From Lineus longissimus (Eukaryota > Nemertea > Pilidiophora > Heteronemertea > Lineidae): 64,000 nucleotides of DNA. The notes beneath the pieces were generated by a model, which saw nothing but the letters and a program-made list of their open reading frames with translations, searched no databases and was not told where the DNA came from. A program made the translations under genes and the position numbers. The DNA is taken from assembly GCF_910592395.1 (NCBI RefSeq), contig NC_088316.1:2482001-2546000 (forward strand), given 5' to 3'. Positions 48,667 through 60,765 of this stretch are shown in pieces (the stretch's first letter is position 1; every line of letters begins with the position of its first letter).

Positions 48667-50207
48667 ATAGAGTGGTGGTTTTGTTGTGTACCTGATCGTT
48701 TTGCATCGGCACTCAGCTGACTGACGTCTAGAGATGATCTCTGTTGCATGAGAAACACCAAGTTCAGTCTGCACGTAATCAGAAACTGTTCGCCACAAAA
48801 ATATGCCCACAAGGGACTGTTCATTTCCTTGATATTGAATTAACGAATGGCGTGCATCCCATGGCACCGTTCTTTTGGCCATAAAACAAGCAAGCAGTCT
48901 TCCAACGGGGATATCATGACGCGGTGATATCATGTTCGGCGAGGTGTGTCGTGTTCGGCTGATTGTGGCATTTAAGCAGGCGGGCACTGCCCGCCGCCGG
49001 TCAGGCGATCGACATGTATTTCTTGGGCCGGAATTCGACACTTATTCACCGAGGACTCGAAGTGAAATCGCCAGGGGCTAACAAAATTTTCCACAAATCT
49101 TTCAGAGATTATAAGTATTAAACATGAGGACGAAGCCTACAGGTATTCGACATTACACATTTTGCTGGTCACCAGAAAGTCGGCCGGCAGTCTTTATAGG
49201 AACTGATCGATGACCATAGGATTATGTATCACGTATATGGTATGAAAAGGCCTACTCAGTGAGTTGGCGACTGCAAAAAAAGTTGTTTTTTCAGCTTTGT
49301 CTGCTATTTTTCATGGAAGATCTTCGGCTAATTGCACTCTCTGCTGCAGAATTTTATTCTCTGCCTGAAACCATCTTAAAACAACACGCGCATAAGATTC
49401 CCGGGCTGAAACCATTACAGATCATCACCAGCGCAAAAAATGTTCTGCTTTCATCAATTTGCTTTCAATTTGACAAAAATTGTTTCTTCATCAAAATAAT
49501 TTTTAAGGTATGAAACAACCAAGAGTTGAAATTTAATGAGAAATTTCGTCAGACGAAGCATATCCGAATAAATGATTTAAAATCGGTGCTGGAAGACGTC
49601 GATTTGGGTTTTCGCCGGGTGTAGAATTACAAAATAGGATTGGAGTCATTTCTTGGGGATCTGGTGATTAAAATGAAGTGGGTTTTGACTGCTCCCGACA
49701 GCACAAGAATGGATCGGATGATTCATTGGCAGAAATACGACGACATCCTGAAATTCAACCATTGAAACTGAATAAAAGAGTTTCAAGTTAGTAGAAATTA
49801 TCTCATTTCGACTTGTCAAGTCAGTCAGCGAAATCGAATTATACGGCGTTTTGTGTCATTATTGACATCTTCTTCTTTTCTCAACGAAAACCAATTTATC
49901 GGCCAGCAATGTAAGTATTGCCACGAAGTAGCTCTTGGTGAAAAAGAATTCCATTATCAAGCACGAACGTTAGGTTTGATTACACGTAGACGTTACATTA
50001 TAAAATTTGTGTGGGGCGCCTTTCCACCGAACAAATCGTGCTCAATGCGCTGCCCCCTCAAAGTGCCTCGCGTACAGCCAGGTCTTTAACTGAAATTTGA
50101 ATTGAAGGACATCTGAAGCATCCTGAATATGAGATGGGAGTTGATAGACCCACAGAAGCACCAGACTGACAACAGCAGGAGAACTTCTTTACTGTCACTC
50201 CGTTCTA

Positions 50208-51315
50208 CACTCTTAAAATTCATTGGTAAAAACAACTAATTGGGTAGTTCCTATTGTACCATGCAACTGTGAAATTAGTAAAAACTAACCATTGATTAGT
50301 TGTTCCAACTGAAAAAGTAGTAACAACTACCATTAATTAGTTGTTCCAACTGAAAAGGTAGTAACAACTACCATTAATTAGTTGTTCCAACTGAAAAGGT
50401 AGTAAAAACTACCATTAATTAGTTGTTCCAACTGAAAAGGTAGTAACAACTACCATTAATTAGGTGTTCCAACTGAAAAGGTAGTAAAAACTACCATTAA
50501 TTAGTTGTTCCAACTGAAAAGGTAGTAAAAACTAGCATTAATTAGTTGTTCCAACTGAAAAGGTAGTAACAACTACCATTAATTAGTTGTTCCAACTGAA
50601 AAGGTAGTAACAACTACCATTAATTAGGTGTTCCAACTGAAAAGGTAGTAACAACTACCATTAATTAGTTGTTCCAACTGAAAATGTAGTAACAACTACC
50701 ATTAATTAGTTGTTCCAACTGAAAAGGTAGTAACAACTACCATTAATTAGGTGTTCCAACTGAAAAGGTAGTAACAACTACCATTAATTAGTTGTTCCAA
50801 CTGAAAAGGTAGTAACAACTACCATTAATTAGTTGTTTCAACTGAAAAGGTAGTAACAACTACCATTAATTAGTTGTTCCAACTGAAAAGGTAGTAAAAA
50901 CTACCATTAATTAGTTGTTCCAACTGAAAAGGTAGTAAAAACTACCATTAATTAGTTGTTCCAACTGAAAAGGTAGTAACAACTACCATTAATTAGGTGT
51001 TCCAACTGAAAAGGTAGTAAAAACTACCATTAATTAGTTGCTCCAACTGAAAAGGTAGTAAAAACTTCCATTAATTAGTTGTTCCAACTGAAAAGGTAGT
51101 AAAAACTACCATTAATTAGTTGTTTCAACTGAAAAGGTAGTAACAACTACCATTAATTAGTTGTTCCAACTGAAAAGGTAGTAAAAACTACCATTATAAT
51201 GGCTAAGAATACTTTTGATTAAAACAACTAATTTCACAGTCGGTGCAATAGCAACTACCAGAGTATTAAAAAAGTACTATCAAATAGTTACTTTTACTAT
51301 TTAATTTAAGAGTGA
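50208..51315. mobile_element. TIR element carrying an internal 41-bp minisatellite
   Basis: The left end ACACTCTTAAAATTCA... with an inner AACTGTGAAATTAGT is matched in reverse at the right by ACTAATTTCACAGTC...TTTAATTTAAGAGTGAT. The inverted match is imperfect over about 90 bp. The tandem array at 50290-51196 lies between. There is no coding capacity, and the exact outer boundaries are uncertain by a few bases. Confidence 0.75.
50290..51196. repeat. Minisatellite, 41-bp unit, 22 copies
   Basis: The unit is ACCATTAATTAGTTGTTCCA followed by ACTGAAAAGGTAGTAACAACT. I counted 22 copies of the ACTGAAAAGG core with few substitutions (GTAACAAC or GTAAAAAC; TTGTTCC or GTGTTCC). Each unit boundary contains the hairpin AACAACTA...TAGTTGTT. 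Confidence 0.97.
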
Positions 51316-52743
51316 TGCCCCAATTTTTGTCATCTTCGTAATCACAAATTTGGCGGTTAAGAGACTTAATGATCAGTACAAATCATTATTTTGCGCCGAA
51401 AGTAGTTGATTGGAGATCCATTGGAGCCTGAGATATCAATCATACCCAGATTCAAGCTCACGTGATCAATAAAACGACAGTATATAACGATATACATGTA
51501 TACCACCATTATTTTTCAAATAAATGTATCTCCCTGTCATTGTGCACCGTGTTAAATAGTGAACTGCACTATCCCTGACCCGACAATGCCCAATAGGTTA
51601 ACCGATACAAGATTATCAAAACTCAAAATACTCACGACAATCGAAAACGAATTTAAATAAGACTGAAGCGGCTTCACTGTCAATTGCAATTCGAGTAAAA
51701 TTCGTTTTTGACTATGTCGCTGGTTGTCATGGCAACGCAAACTATTTAGATGGAGTTTTATGCCATTCGAAGAAAAATGTTAGAATATGAAACAGATATT
51801 TTTAGAATTAATGAGGTGATTCCTTTTCTAGTCATTAGATTCCGTATTCAGATCATTTTAAGGAGTTTAATATATCAGTTGCAAGGAATATAGTTTACTA
51901 CAACTGCCAATTGTCAGACGACGACTACAGGACCACTACAGCACCAGTATCTCCAAGAATGGCGCAATACTTTGATAAATAGCATTCCGCGAAGTTACTA
52001 TTTATAGCTCACAAGGTCATTTGAATAAGATATTGATGACGTTTTAGTCACGTGACAGTCGGACATCGGCACTTATTTCTACGCATTTGAGCTTATTTCA
52101 AAGTCAATTATCTTTGACCCTGCATTGTTTTTAGCATAAATGATACCATAGAGTCAGAGAGAGAAATATTCAGAACAATTATGCAGTGTTTCCAACACTC
52201 GGACATGTGCCAGATTGAATCTAACTGCCCTAGTTAGAAAGCCTGAAGCCATTACGAAACCGCATGTTTGTCCGACATTGCCTGTAATTTAGCGATGGGG
52301 AAATAGAGGGCAGCAGCTGCAGTGACGTCGTTATCGCGGAATGCTATTCTCCAAATCTTTGATTTATAGAGAGATCAAGATTTCATGGGTTTTGAGAACT
52401 ATCTCGTTTGTCCTCAAGCCCGACGTATATTTTTGTGGAAGTTTAGATGTACAACCATAAACTCCCAATAGAATTAGGAATATATACAGTAACAACACTC
52501 CACGGCTAGAACGTATATATATAATCAATGTAACCTTGGAATAGTTGGAGACGAGTTTCACCACGTCCTTGTGCGCCCCTTCTTATCAACCGTTAGAGCA
52601 AATTGCGTCCCAGCCATCTTCGACAGATATCCATATTTATTTAAAGAAATTATTTGATGAAAAAATCAATTTCGATTTTTGCTTATTTGACAAAAGGGCG
52701 TTTTTACGATTTTTCTGCCAGTTGCATGAAACGAATCGAAATA

Positions 52744-52825
52744 CAGTACAACCACTCTATTGCGGACACCCATGCGACTGGGCGTTGGTGTCCGTAATGT
52801 AGAGGTGTCCTTAATATGGAGGTTA
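52744..52825. mobile_element. Short, diverged pogo-like MITE remnant
   Basis: The left end CAGTACAACCACTCTATTGC, preceded by TA, resembles the left end of the 10005-10164 element (CAGTAGAACCTC...GCGGACACC). GGACACC and GGTGTCC recur in inverted orientation inside. The right end is eroded. Confidence 0.55.
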
Positions 52826-53368
52826 TGCCATTATTGTCCAAAAAGTGGATTCATTTTTATGAACACATGGGTCGTGAAGCCTACATATTACATATTCAAT
52901 TTAGTTTTAAATATTAACTATCCGACGTTGACACAGCCTGCTATGACGTCACAATAAACCAAATACAGACACCCAACGCCCCAAACGGCCAAACCAGAAA
53001 CTTGTTGCAACAATAGACATTGACCGGATTCGAAATGTCCCGCCGGTTTGGAGTTTACCTGAAGTACCGAAAGAGAGCGTGCAATATCTATTTTTTTCAG
53101 GCTGTGTTACAAGATGATATAGCTCTTCGCCATTTTGTCACATCAATGGTGCTCGTTGGGTAGTTGGGGTTTTTTTGTGCGCTTTTAATGACGACTAGCA
53201 TTATACCCGTGGCGCAGGCAGGTTCAAATGGGCTATATCTTGAATATATTGAATTGCGATGAAAATCTAATGCAATATCAAAGGAGCAATATCGAAGAGA
53301 CAAATTAAACAAAACATTGTCCACAGACCTAGCTGTGGCGTACTGTATGCGTGCATAAAAAAGTAAGT

Positions 53369-53618
53369 CAATACTTGACTTGCCAAACTCAGCTCGACGC
53401 CGAACTGCAGCGCCACTCGCGGACAAAGATAGAACAACTCGACATTTTTTTCACCGGTTTTCTCGCTGCGCATGCGTACCAGCGGAAATCAACAAAAGAT
53501 GACGCTGGTACGCATGTGCAGCAAGAAAACCGGTGAAAAAAATGTCGAGTTGTTCTATCTTTGTCCGCGAGTGGCGCTGCAGTTCGGCGTCGAGCTGAGA
53601 TTGGCAAGTCAAGTATTG
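53369..53618. mobile_element. 250-bp foldback (hairpin) element
   Basis: Arms of about 115 bp, from CAATACTTGACTTGCCA to TGGCAAGTCAAGTATTG, are nearly perfect reverse complements with a loop of about 18 bases near 53485-53502. Its size and shape match the 223-bp hairpins but the sequence is unrelated. The short open frames on both strands here come from this symmetry. Confidence 0.92.
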
Positions 53619-55002
53619 GTCCGATAGAGATGATGAGGCAATGTCAATATGCCTCGTTCCTTAGTCAGCAATATGCCCCTTTTTATACGGAGAAGAAGGA
53701 GAACTCAGATAGGCCTTCACATGTTGGCTTCCAAATGGCTCGAACCAATTGTTTTATCACTACTCTAACCTTAAAATGCGAGTGCTCCTCCCACATGTAG
53801 CAATGGCTCGGGCAAGGCACTTAGTCGACAGGCAAGCTAAAAGTTCAGCACCATGAGCAGCTCTTTGATAAAGCTATGTCAGGTTCAGCGCGCCTCTTCA
53901 GATACATCAAGTATTGAAAGCTGTGGTGAGCACATACACAGACCATGGTCACCTTAATTTGAAAATCCCTTCATAATCAAGGGCTAGCTCTGACTAAAAC
54001 AGCACCCATAAACAATAGACCACCTATTTGACCCCAGCTCCTAACTGCGGGAAAACCCAAGTCCAGCGACCAAAAGTACCAAAAATACATTTTTTGTTTA
54101 CATTTGACCTGCACACATTTTCATTTCCCCCGAAATCTCGAAAATCAGGTGACCTGCAATCGTGGATTGAAAATAACATTAAACTGGGTTCAGCAGGTCA
54201 GCAGGTATACCGGCTGTTCCAATCATCCCCCTACAGCCAGCTGTTCAAAAAGTAATGTTATTCACCCCACAGGGAGTGCAGATAATCGATTAAGCCCCTG
54301 CATAACTTAACAGCAATGGCTTGGCTTCTGTGAGTGGTAAGGAGAATTGACAGTGTCCATTCATGCAAAATTTCAAGGCGATCCAAGGCCTTTAAGTGTG
54401 ACTTTATTCGTCCCCCTTCCAGTATTATTATATAGATTTGTGATCCGATTTGGAGTACAATAGATACTTAAAGAGTAACTTGAGAGTAAGTAGCCAAGTA
54501 TAAAATAGTTTTTGGAAATTTTGCGTGCACTGTCTGCCTGTTGAAGTCGCTCAAATTTAACCATTCTAGAGTCAAGTCGACGAACCTTCAACACTTTATT
54601 ACCATTCTCGGAGACGTCACAGATTTCAACTCACTGTGGTTGGAACATGCAGCCGTCGTTTAGTTCTAATGATCGATAGGTGGAAATGAACTATGAACGT
54701 GGCATGCACCATACATAATTACTTCTAAACCAATGCTAATTGCTCCGCAACGCTCGTCCAATCTTCGCTTAGTTGCAGCTGTGGAAGATGATGACGACAG
54801 CTGTTTCGATGCCACATATCCAATGCGTTTGAAGTAAGAAGTGCAACCACATTGCACAACTTTGTGCAGTCATACCGTGGAACTGCTCTTAGCTATTCTC
54901 ATTTACATAATAGATAATCAGTATAACAGATTTTTTTCCAGTTTCCGCTGAAAAAAGGTAAAAAAACAAAAGAGACAGACGACACTTAATACATCCTGCA
55001 AG

Positions 55003-56328
55003 ATGGCGACGAAGAGTCTAGTTGTCATCAACGTCCGTTACCTTATCTACCTTACAGTTACCGAAATTATTTTCGCAATCAGAGCGGTTTGGAGACGCTT
55101 TTCCGGAAACGCTGCCATGTTGAAACGGATACAAGATGGTGACTTGTACGAAATGTCCGCACAGGTATATGACGTGACCTTCAAAGCAAAAGTGGGTGAG
55201 TTCTCCACGACATCAGCCCGTGATTTCTTTGGCCTCAAAATGCGACTCGACCACCCTAGGTGCGTGCTACAAGACAACGTATCCCTCTACGCTGTTGATA
55301 AGGACAACGCTACCTTTGTTGTTACGGCACCAAATCTGGACATCTTCCATTCTGACCACGGCCCGTTCTTTTACCTCGCTCAGTACAATCACGCCATGCA
55401 ATACATTACCATGCCGATATGGGCATTCCACAGACTAGCAGACGAGGTTGGCGACCCAGAGGTCAAGGTCATCTTGCTCTCTAACACTGGGAGATGCGGT
55501 TCTACTCTTGTATCGCAGATGTTTGAGAGATGCCCTGGCGTTTTATCAGTGAGTGAACCTGAAGGCATATCGGCGTGTAATAACTTCAGGTTGAAGTTGC
55601 CGAAAGACGAGTACGAACTTCTATTCAGGAGCACGTTTAGGATGATTTGTAAACCACTACAGCAGCGAGACGTTAAGTGTCTTTTCATAAAAACAAGATG
55701 TGCTTGCGTTGTGCACATTCCCGCTGTCGCATCCATCTTTCCGAATGTTATCCAATTGTTCATGTACCGCGATTACCTAGATACCTTAATATCATGGCGT
55801 CAGACAACCAGTGAAACTAATGTTCTCGACAAGATTTTTCGGTTTGCAGATGTTCCTTCCCCGAGCATCATGTTCGGAGATACAGAAGGCATGGAATGGA
55901 TGAAAGATGAAGCAGAACAACACGATTTCCTCCACTATGGCTGCCTCCACATCTGTTGGCTGATATACTGCTATCTAGAATATCAGAGATCTGGGATTAA
56001 AATTGCTGCATTGAAATATGATGATTTCATGAAGTGTCCGCACGAGGTTTGCAGAAAACTCCTCAGGCACTGCGATATACCTGAAAAGTATGCGACGGAC
56101 GCGGTCAAGGCCATGCAGCGTGATTCTCAGCGTGGTACCTCGTTTAGCCGCCAGGGGCGCAACGGGCTTAAAAAACCAGCCATTACGGAGGAATTGTTGA
56201 GAAAATTTGATGGCTATTGCCGGAGAGTTGGAATACCACTGATGAGTGAATCGTTGCCACTTCCGGCAACCATAACCACACATTTTAGCGAACAAGCCAG
56301 CGGTGATCATGAATCGTCAGCCGATTAA
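55003..56328 (+). CDS. P-loop sulfotransferase-like protein, single exon
   Basis: A 441-codon intronless frame whose start ATG sits in a good context (AAGATGG). Residues 6-28 are hydrophobic and could be a type II signal anchor for the Golgi. Residues 159-172 (LSNTGRCGSTLVSQ) are the 5'-phosphosulfate-binding loop that contacts PAPS. Residues 252-265 (LFMYRDYLDTLISW) fit the 3'-phosphate-binding motif with its conserved Arg. The later LKYDDFMKCP and RGTSFSRQGRNG fit the C-terminal part of the fold. PAPS use and a Golgi site are inferred from these motifs. The acceptor substrate is unknown, and the protein does not look like a named carbohydrate sulfotransferase. The lack of introns among multi-exon neighbours could mean retroposition. 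It lies on the same strand as, and probably inside an intron of, the H-NOX gene. Confidence 0.85.
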   Translation: MATKSLVVINVRYLIYLTVTEIIFAIRAVWRRFSGNAAMLKRIQDGDLYEMSAQVYDVTFKAKVGEFSTTSARDFFGLKMRLDHPRCVLQDNVSLYAVDKDNATFVVTAPNLDIFHSDHGPFFYLAQYNHAMQYITMPIWAFHRLADEVGDPEVKVILLSNTGRCGSTLVSQMFERCPGVLSVSEPEGISACNNFRLKLPKDEYELLFRSTFRMICKPLQQRDVKCLFIKTRCACVVHIPAVASIFPNVIQLFMYRDYLDTLISWRQTTSETNVLDKIFRFADVPSPSIMFGDTEGMEWMKDEAEQHDFLHYGCLHICWLIYCYLEYQRSGIKIAALKYDDFMKCPHEVCRKLLRHCDIPEKYATDAVKAMQRDSQRGTSFSRQGRNGLKKPAITEELLRKFDGYCRRVGIPLMSESLPLPATITTHFSEQASGDHESSAD

Positions 56329-57038
56329 CTACGCTTTGGCTATTCTTACGTGGTTGCAGTTTCCTCAGGCTGCCCTTATACGTTAGAGTCTGTTTCACAT
56401 GCACGAATGAGCTTAAAGAGAGAGTATAGGCATTGACAATGATCGGATATTGTCGTTAAAGTAGAACATACACGGTATGCATATTGTACAATGTATATTT
56501 TGAAGGTCATTATGGCTGGTATGATGTATTTACTGGGGCAGTATTTCTGTTGGAAGTCGTTTGGTATTTGGTGTCTCTGCATAGTTACAAACATGGATTA
56601 TGCAGCTTAGGGTGATGGCGTGGTGGTGTGGATACATGTAGGTATGGATATCTGTTTATCCGCAGTAGATTTGAAAACTAATATCATGCTGTTAGAAGGT
56701 TATTTCCTGTTCTGGACTAGGATACGTATCCCAAACAATTTCCGCTAAAATGACTGGCCACCATCTGCCGAAAGACCATTTTTATTCATTGTGAAATGGC
56801 CATTAACCATACAGACGGAATGTAAACTCACATTCCATCTCCAATCATTTATCTGAAATGTCCGCACTTGGTTTTATCCTCAGCAATTCCAACTGCGCAC
56901 AAAAGACATTTGACATCATTACTCCTCTGATGTGCAATTTTCTAGTAATCATTATTTAGCTCCGAGTAAGCTTATAACGCTTGAAAAGACGTGACAGTGC
57001 GGTGGAGGAAGGGATGCTTAGTATAATCAGAATCTTTC

Positions 57039-57044
57039 AATAAA
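57039..57044 (+). terminator. Polyadenylation signal for the sulfotransferase gene
   Basis: AATAAA about 710 bases after the stop codon, the first one seen downstream on the plus strand. Use is inferred. Confidence 0.45.
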
Positions 57045-57999
57045 CTGGAAAGATTGTGGTATAATGGAACAATGAATGTGGATTATGTCGTACAATGTAC
57101 GTGAGTTTCATAGCAAATCGGGATGTACCCAAATTCCGTATTATTGTGTTAACCATACAATGCCATCGCCCAAATACTAAAAACCGGCTAATTCTCCAAA
57201 CATCTGATCAATCGGGCCAACAGTAAAACCTTTATGTTAAGATATTTCACTGATATCAAATCAATTTCTAATTGATTCCAACGTTGAAGCTATTTTTCTG
57301 AAAATGGTACAAATGTCGAAATTTTACGGGTAAGGATGATATTTCCTTTGGGGAATAACATTCATGTACAATGTACACGCATATATATATACATTATAGA
57401 TTATAATGCAACAGTATAGATTAGATGATCCATGACATATAGGTAGATTTGGTAGATTAGACGATAATGACATGTTCGTTGACATTCGGCAAGACATCGG
57501 TAACGAGGTAGATAATTAAAGGCCACCACCGTTCATTAAAAATTGGAAATTTGTAATTACATTTGAAAATTTCCAATTATGAAAATCGTAATTATGACGT
57601 AGTTGATATAAATTGTAATTATGATGTACTTATATAAATTTCACCAGTGCCGCTGTGGAAACAGATATACAAATACATATGTACTGCGGGATGTCCTCCT
57701 GAATACCGGTAGTCTATCCTTTCTATACTACAAAAGTAGCACAATACATTTCGAGGTCAACAAAAGGTACCAGTAGGACTAAGTAGGCCATGGTCCCGTA
57801 TTTATTGTGACTTGTCATGCACAATCTGCAAAGCGCCGCTTTGAACATTGACTAACAAAACATTAGAAATACCCGCTGGTGTGGCTTACAGACTGTGACG
57901 ACCTTGGCATACAATAACATTCATGAAGTATAAATAGCCAATTATAATAACGCTGGTTGAGCAGCTCATCTGTGGTCTACTGAAAGGTTTCAGGACAGA

Positions 58000-58179
58000 C
58001 CGGTGTAACGTTTTTGAGTGTTTCTGTTTTTGAGTGTTTCCCCTCATTGTTTGGGAACTCTCAAAAATAGATTGACAAGTTTTTCTGTGTATCCCCCCTA
58101 TTGAAAAGTCATGGTCTCTCTAGCTGCCTATTGTTTGGAAACACTGAAACATGGGGAACAACCACAGATGTTACACCGG
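58000..58179. mobile_element. Possible MITE in duplication copy 1
   Basis: CCGGTGTAAC at 58000 and GTTACACCGG at 58170 are inverted, with weaker GTGTTTC and CATTGTTTGG-type matches inside. It lies in the part of copy 1 that copy 2 lacks. Confidence 0.4.
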
Positions 58180-58313
58180 GGTTAAAGTGTAAAGTCGGAT
58201 GATAACCTATATCGTAGTTGATATCAGACTATAAACCCTAACTTTAAACTTTAAACTTTAAACATGCAATATAATGGCACCCAGGAGGCCTCTTCAAATT
58301 GGCACCCAATACC

Positions 58314-59352
58314 GGCTTGTGGTATTCGACTCGATGACTCGACGACGCGATGGCTCGATGACGCGATCGTTGCTATGGATTTTGCTAAAATACGGAATCC
58401 CATGATCCTGGTCTCCGGGCTACCGCTGCAACAGCAGAGGTTTTAGCTCGGCCTTCCCATACCAAGCTACGGTATGTGGAAGGATGTCCCCCCCCCCCCC
58501 CCCAGCCATGGCCACTGAAGATTGGTCCCCGCGATTGATTTTGATATTTAAAGGACTCGTGGAAGTTTCATAGCATGCAAAATGACCGGAGATTTAATTG
58601 ACAAACAAGCTTCTAGTGGCCAATGTCAGATGTCATGTGGTAGTCTGTCAAGAATCGGAATTTCGCATATGTGCAGTTTTTTAGACTCAGTCACTCAGTC
58701 CCTCTTCTGTCCCTTGACATCTGCCCCCCCCCCCCCCCCAATACATCAGCCCCTATACATGCTTTCCGAAATTGGTGGCTTGCATTGGAACTAACTTTTT
58801 CCCCCTTGTCCGTCATTAAAGGCATTCAAGTGTGTTGGTCAACCATGACTATCTCCTTTGTCCCTCCACCACAGGCCTATTATGACATCACTATTTCGGA
58901 CACTCAGCGCCCCATTTCTGGAAAGGTGTATAGGACATTTAATATTGCCGTGCTGAACGGATATCCAGAGCCAACCTTGTCTCCAGGAACTCGCGTGTCA
59001 TTTTAACATTGGAATTTCTGCTCGTAAAGATCCTGGGTAGGAGGTTGATCTGAACCAGCTATATTTAGGTGTATTAGCTGTATTGACGGTAAGATACCAG
59101 TGGCTTGCATAGCAACATGGCGTATGGTTTTATCAAAAATGCGAACTTGTAGGAAACGAAAAATGGTCGGATTAGATACGGTGAAAACAGCTGGAAAGGG
59201 GTTGGTAATGATCGGTTCTTTTTTATTTTCCTCCACTTATGATTCTATGTATAAATTACAGTCCAAGCAGTGATATTCTTTAAAAAGATTCCAACCGGAT
59301 CGCGTCATCGAGTCATCGCGTCGTCGAGTCATCGAGTCGAATACCACAAGCC
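58314..59352. mobile_element. Mutator-like (MULE) non-autonomous element with 9-bp target duplication
   Basis: The 1039-bp element starts GGCTTGTGGTATTCGACTCG and ends in the reverse complement, CGAGTCGAATACCACAAGCC. The terminal repeats are about 50 bp and built of GACTCGAT/GACGACGCGATG-like words. CCCAATACC lies at 58305-58313 and again at 59353-59361, a 9-bp duplication as expected for Mutator-type transposition. The sister copy has this site once, uninterrupted, near 60818. The interior has two long C-tracts and no transposase. Confidence 0.88.
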
Positions 59353-59747
59353 CCCAATACCGGTATTCATGAGGACGACCTGTATATATAAATACCGAGT
59401 TTCAACCTATTCGTATGCATAGCTGTCTTACGGCATCTTGTAACTGCATTTCTATTTTCCTGGACCATCGCCCTTCTCCTTTAAGGCATTTTATTGATGA
59501 CAGGACACGACCCGTGTCATGAAAATCGACCCGGTCAGGCACAATACTTCTGTTCCTATTACAACCTAGTGTATAGCCTGTTAACAATCAATTCTCTAGA
59601 AGGGATATTCGATTATGTATCAGTGTTATTATGGATTGTATACTCTCTGAATGCTGCTTCCAAATGATGCCCGCTGGTGTGGCTTACAGACTGTGACGAC
59701 CTTGGCATACAATAACATTCATGAAGTATAAATAGCCAATTATAATA

Positions 59748-60765
59748 CAGTGGAACCCCGGTAACACGACCTCCCAAGGGACTAAGCCGAAGTGGTCGTG
59801 TTACCGGGGTGGTCGCGTTAGTGAATTTAAGAATCAAAAGTAGGTTTTCCCGCCAAAACATCGTCCTAGCAGATATGCTGTGTGTACATTGACATGCATT
59901 AATGACTACGCCACCGGGTGATTCGATAATTTGTGTGTATATCACGAATAAAAAATCATTTTCTTGAGTGTTTTGCGTTTAATTTACAACTTATGTAAAT
60001 GAGTAAATAAACTGACGAGAGCTAATTAGACCAAACATTACATTAAAACTTGAGCATGCTAATTAGAGCAAGCATGTCATTCACACCATCGGCAGCTGCC
60101 CTTCTTGATGTCAAGCTAATATTCCCGCTAACATTGAGAGAGGTGATGTGAGAAGATGTTGAGAATTATTCCTGATGTCTTCCTGCTTTAACTTCAGCCA
60201 ATTTGAACTGGTACTGATTAAATCATCTTTTTAAAAACGTATTTTATCAATATTACGACGTAGTAAGCATTCTTTACTTTGAGTATCGGTACTCTTACTA
60301 ATCAACATAATTTATTTGTCCTAAAAACTACGTGTGCATGCCTCTTGACATCATTTAATACTAAATGATGAAAAACAAACCGTGAGTCGAAAAGAAAGTT
60401 TATTCTTCATTTTATTTGCGCTTACATTTGATCAAACTCACTTACACATCATTTATTTTCATATGGATTCCCATGGTCATTGTGTTCGAGGTGCTAACTA
60501 TCAACACGGATTTGCGAGAAGGTGCCAATTGATACGATGCGGTCATGGTTGATTACGGCAATTAGGCCTCATGGTCGCGTTAGCGGGGTTAATTTGCAGT
60601 TTGGGACCGACCAAGCTGGTGGTCGCGGTCTGGGTACCGGGGTGGTCGTGTTAGCGAGGGCCAGTTAATGAGAATTAGAGAGAAAACCATTCGGGACCGG
60701 AGAATTTTGGTCGTGTTCGCGGGGTGGTCGCGTTACTGAGGTGGTCGCCGACCGGGGTTCCACTG
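59748..60765. mobile_element. Pogo-like non-autonomous element, 1018 bp
   Basis: Starts CAGTGGAACCCCGGTAACAC and ends CGACCGGGGTTCCACTG, with TA on both sides (59746-59747 and 60766-60767). GGTCGTGTTA and GGTCGCGTTA words recur near both ends in both orientations. No transposase frame is present. CAGT ends and the TA duplication place it with pogo-type elements. Confidence 0.85.

Larger units (their letters stand above)
46828..55002. other. Non-coding stretch between the H-NOX exon and the sulfotransferase gene
   Basis: Probably part of the H-NOX gene's second intron. No coding exon was recognised. It contains the MITE at 48245, the inverted repeat at 48427, the minisatellite element at 50208, the pogo-like remnant at 52744 and the hairpin at 53369. 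All of these are listed separately. Confidence 0.45.

Noticed and set aside
50290-51196. Regular 41-bp repeats considered as a CRISPR array
   Set aside because: The repeats are head to tail with no unique spacers, in an animal genome.
58869-58920. Acceptor-like site followed by YYDITISD, considered as the missing H-NOX exon
   Set aside because: It lies inside the Mutator-like element, lacks a donor in the right phase and does not continue with H-NOX residues.
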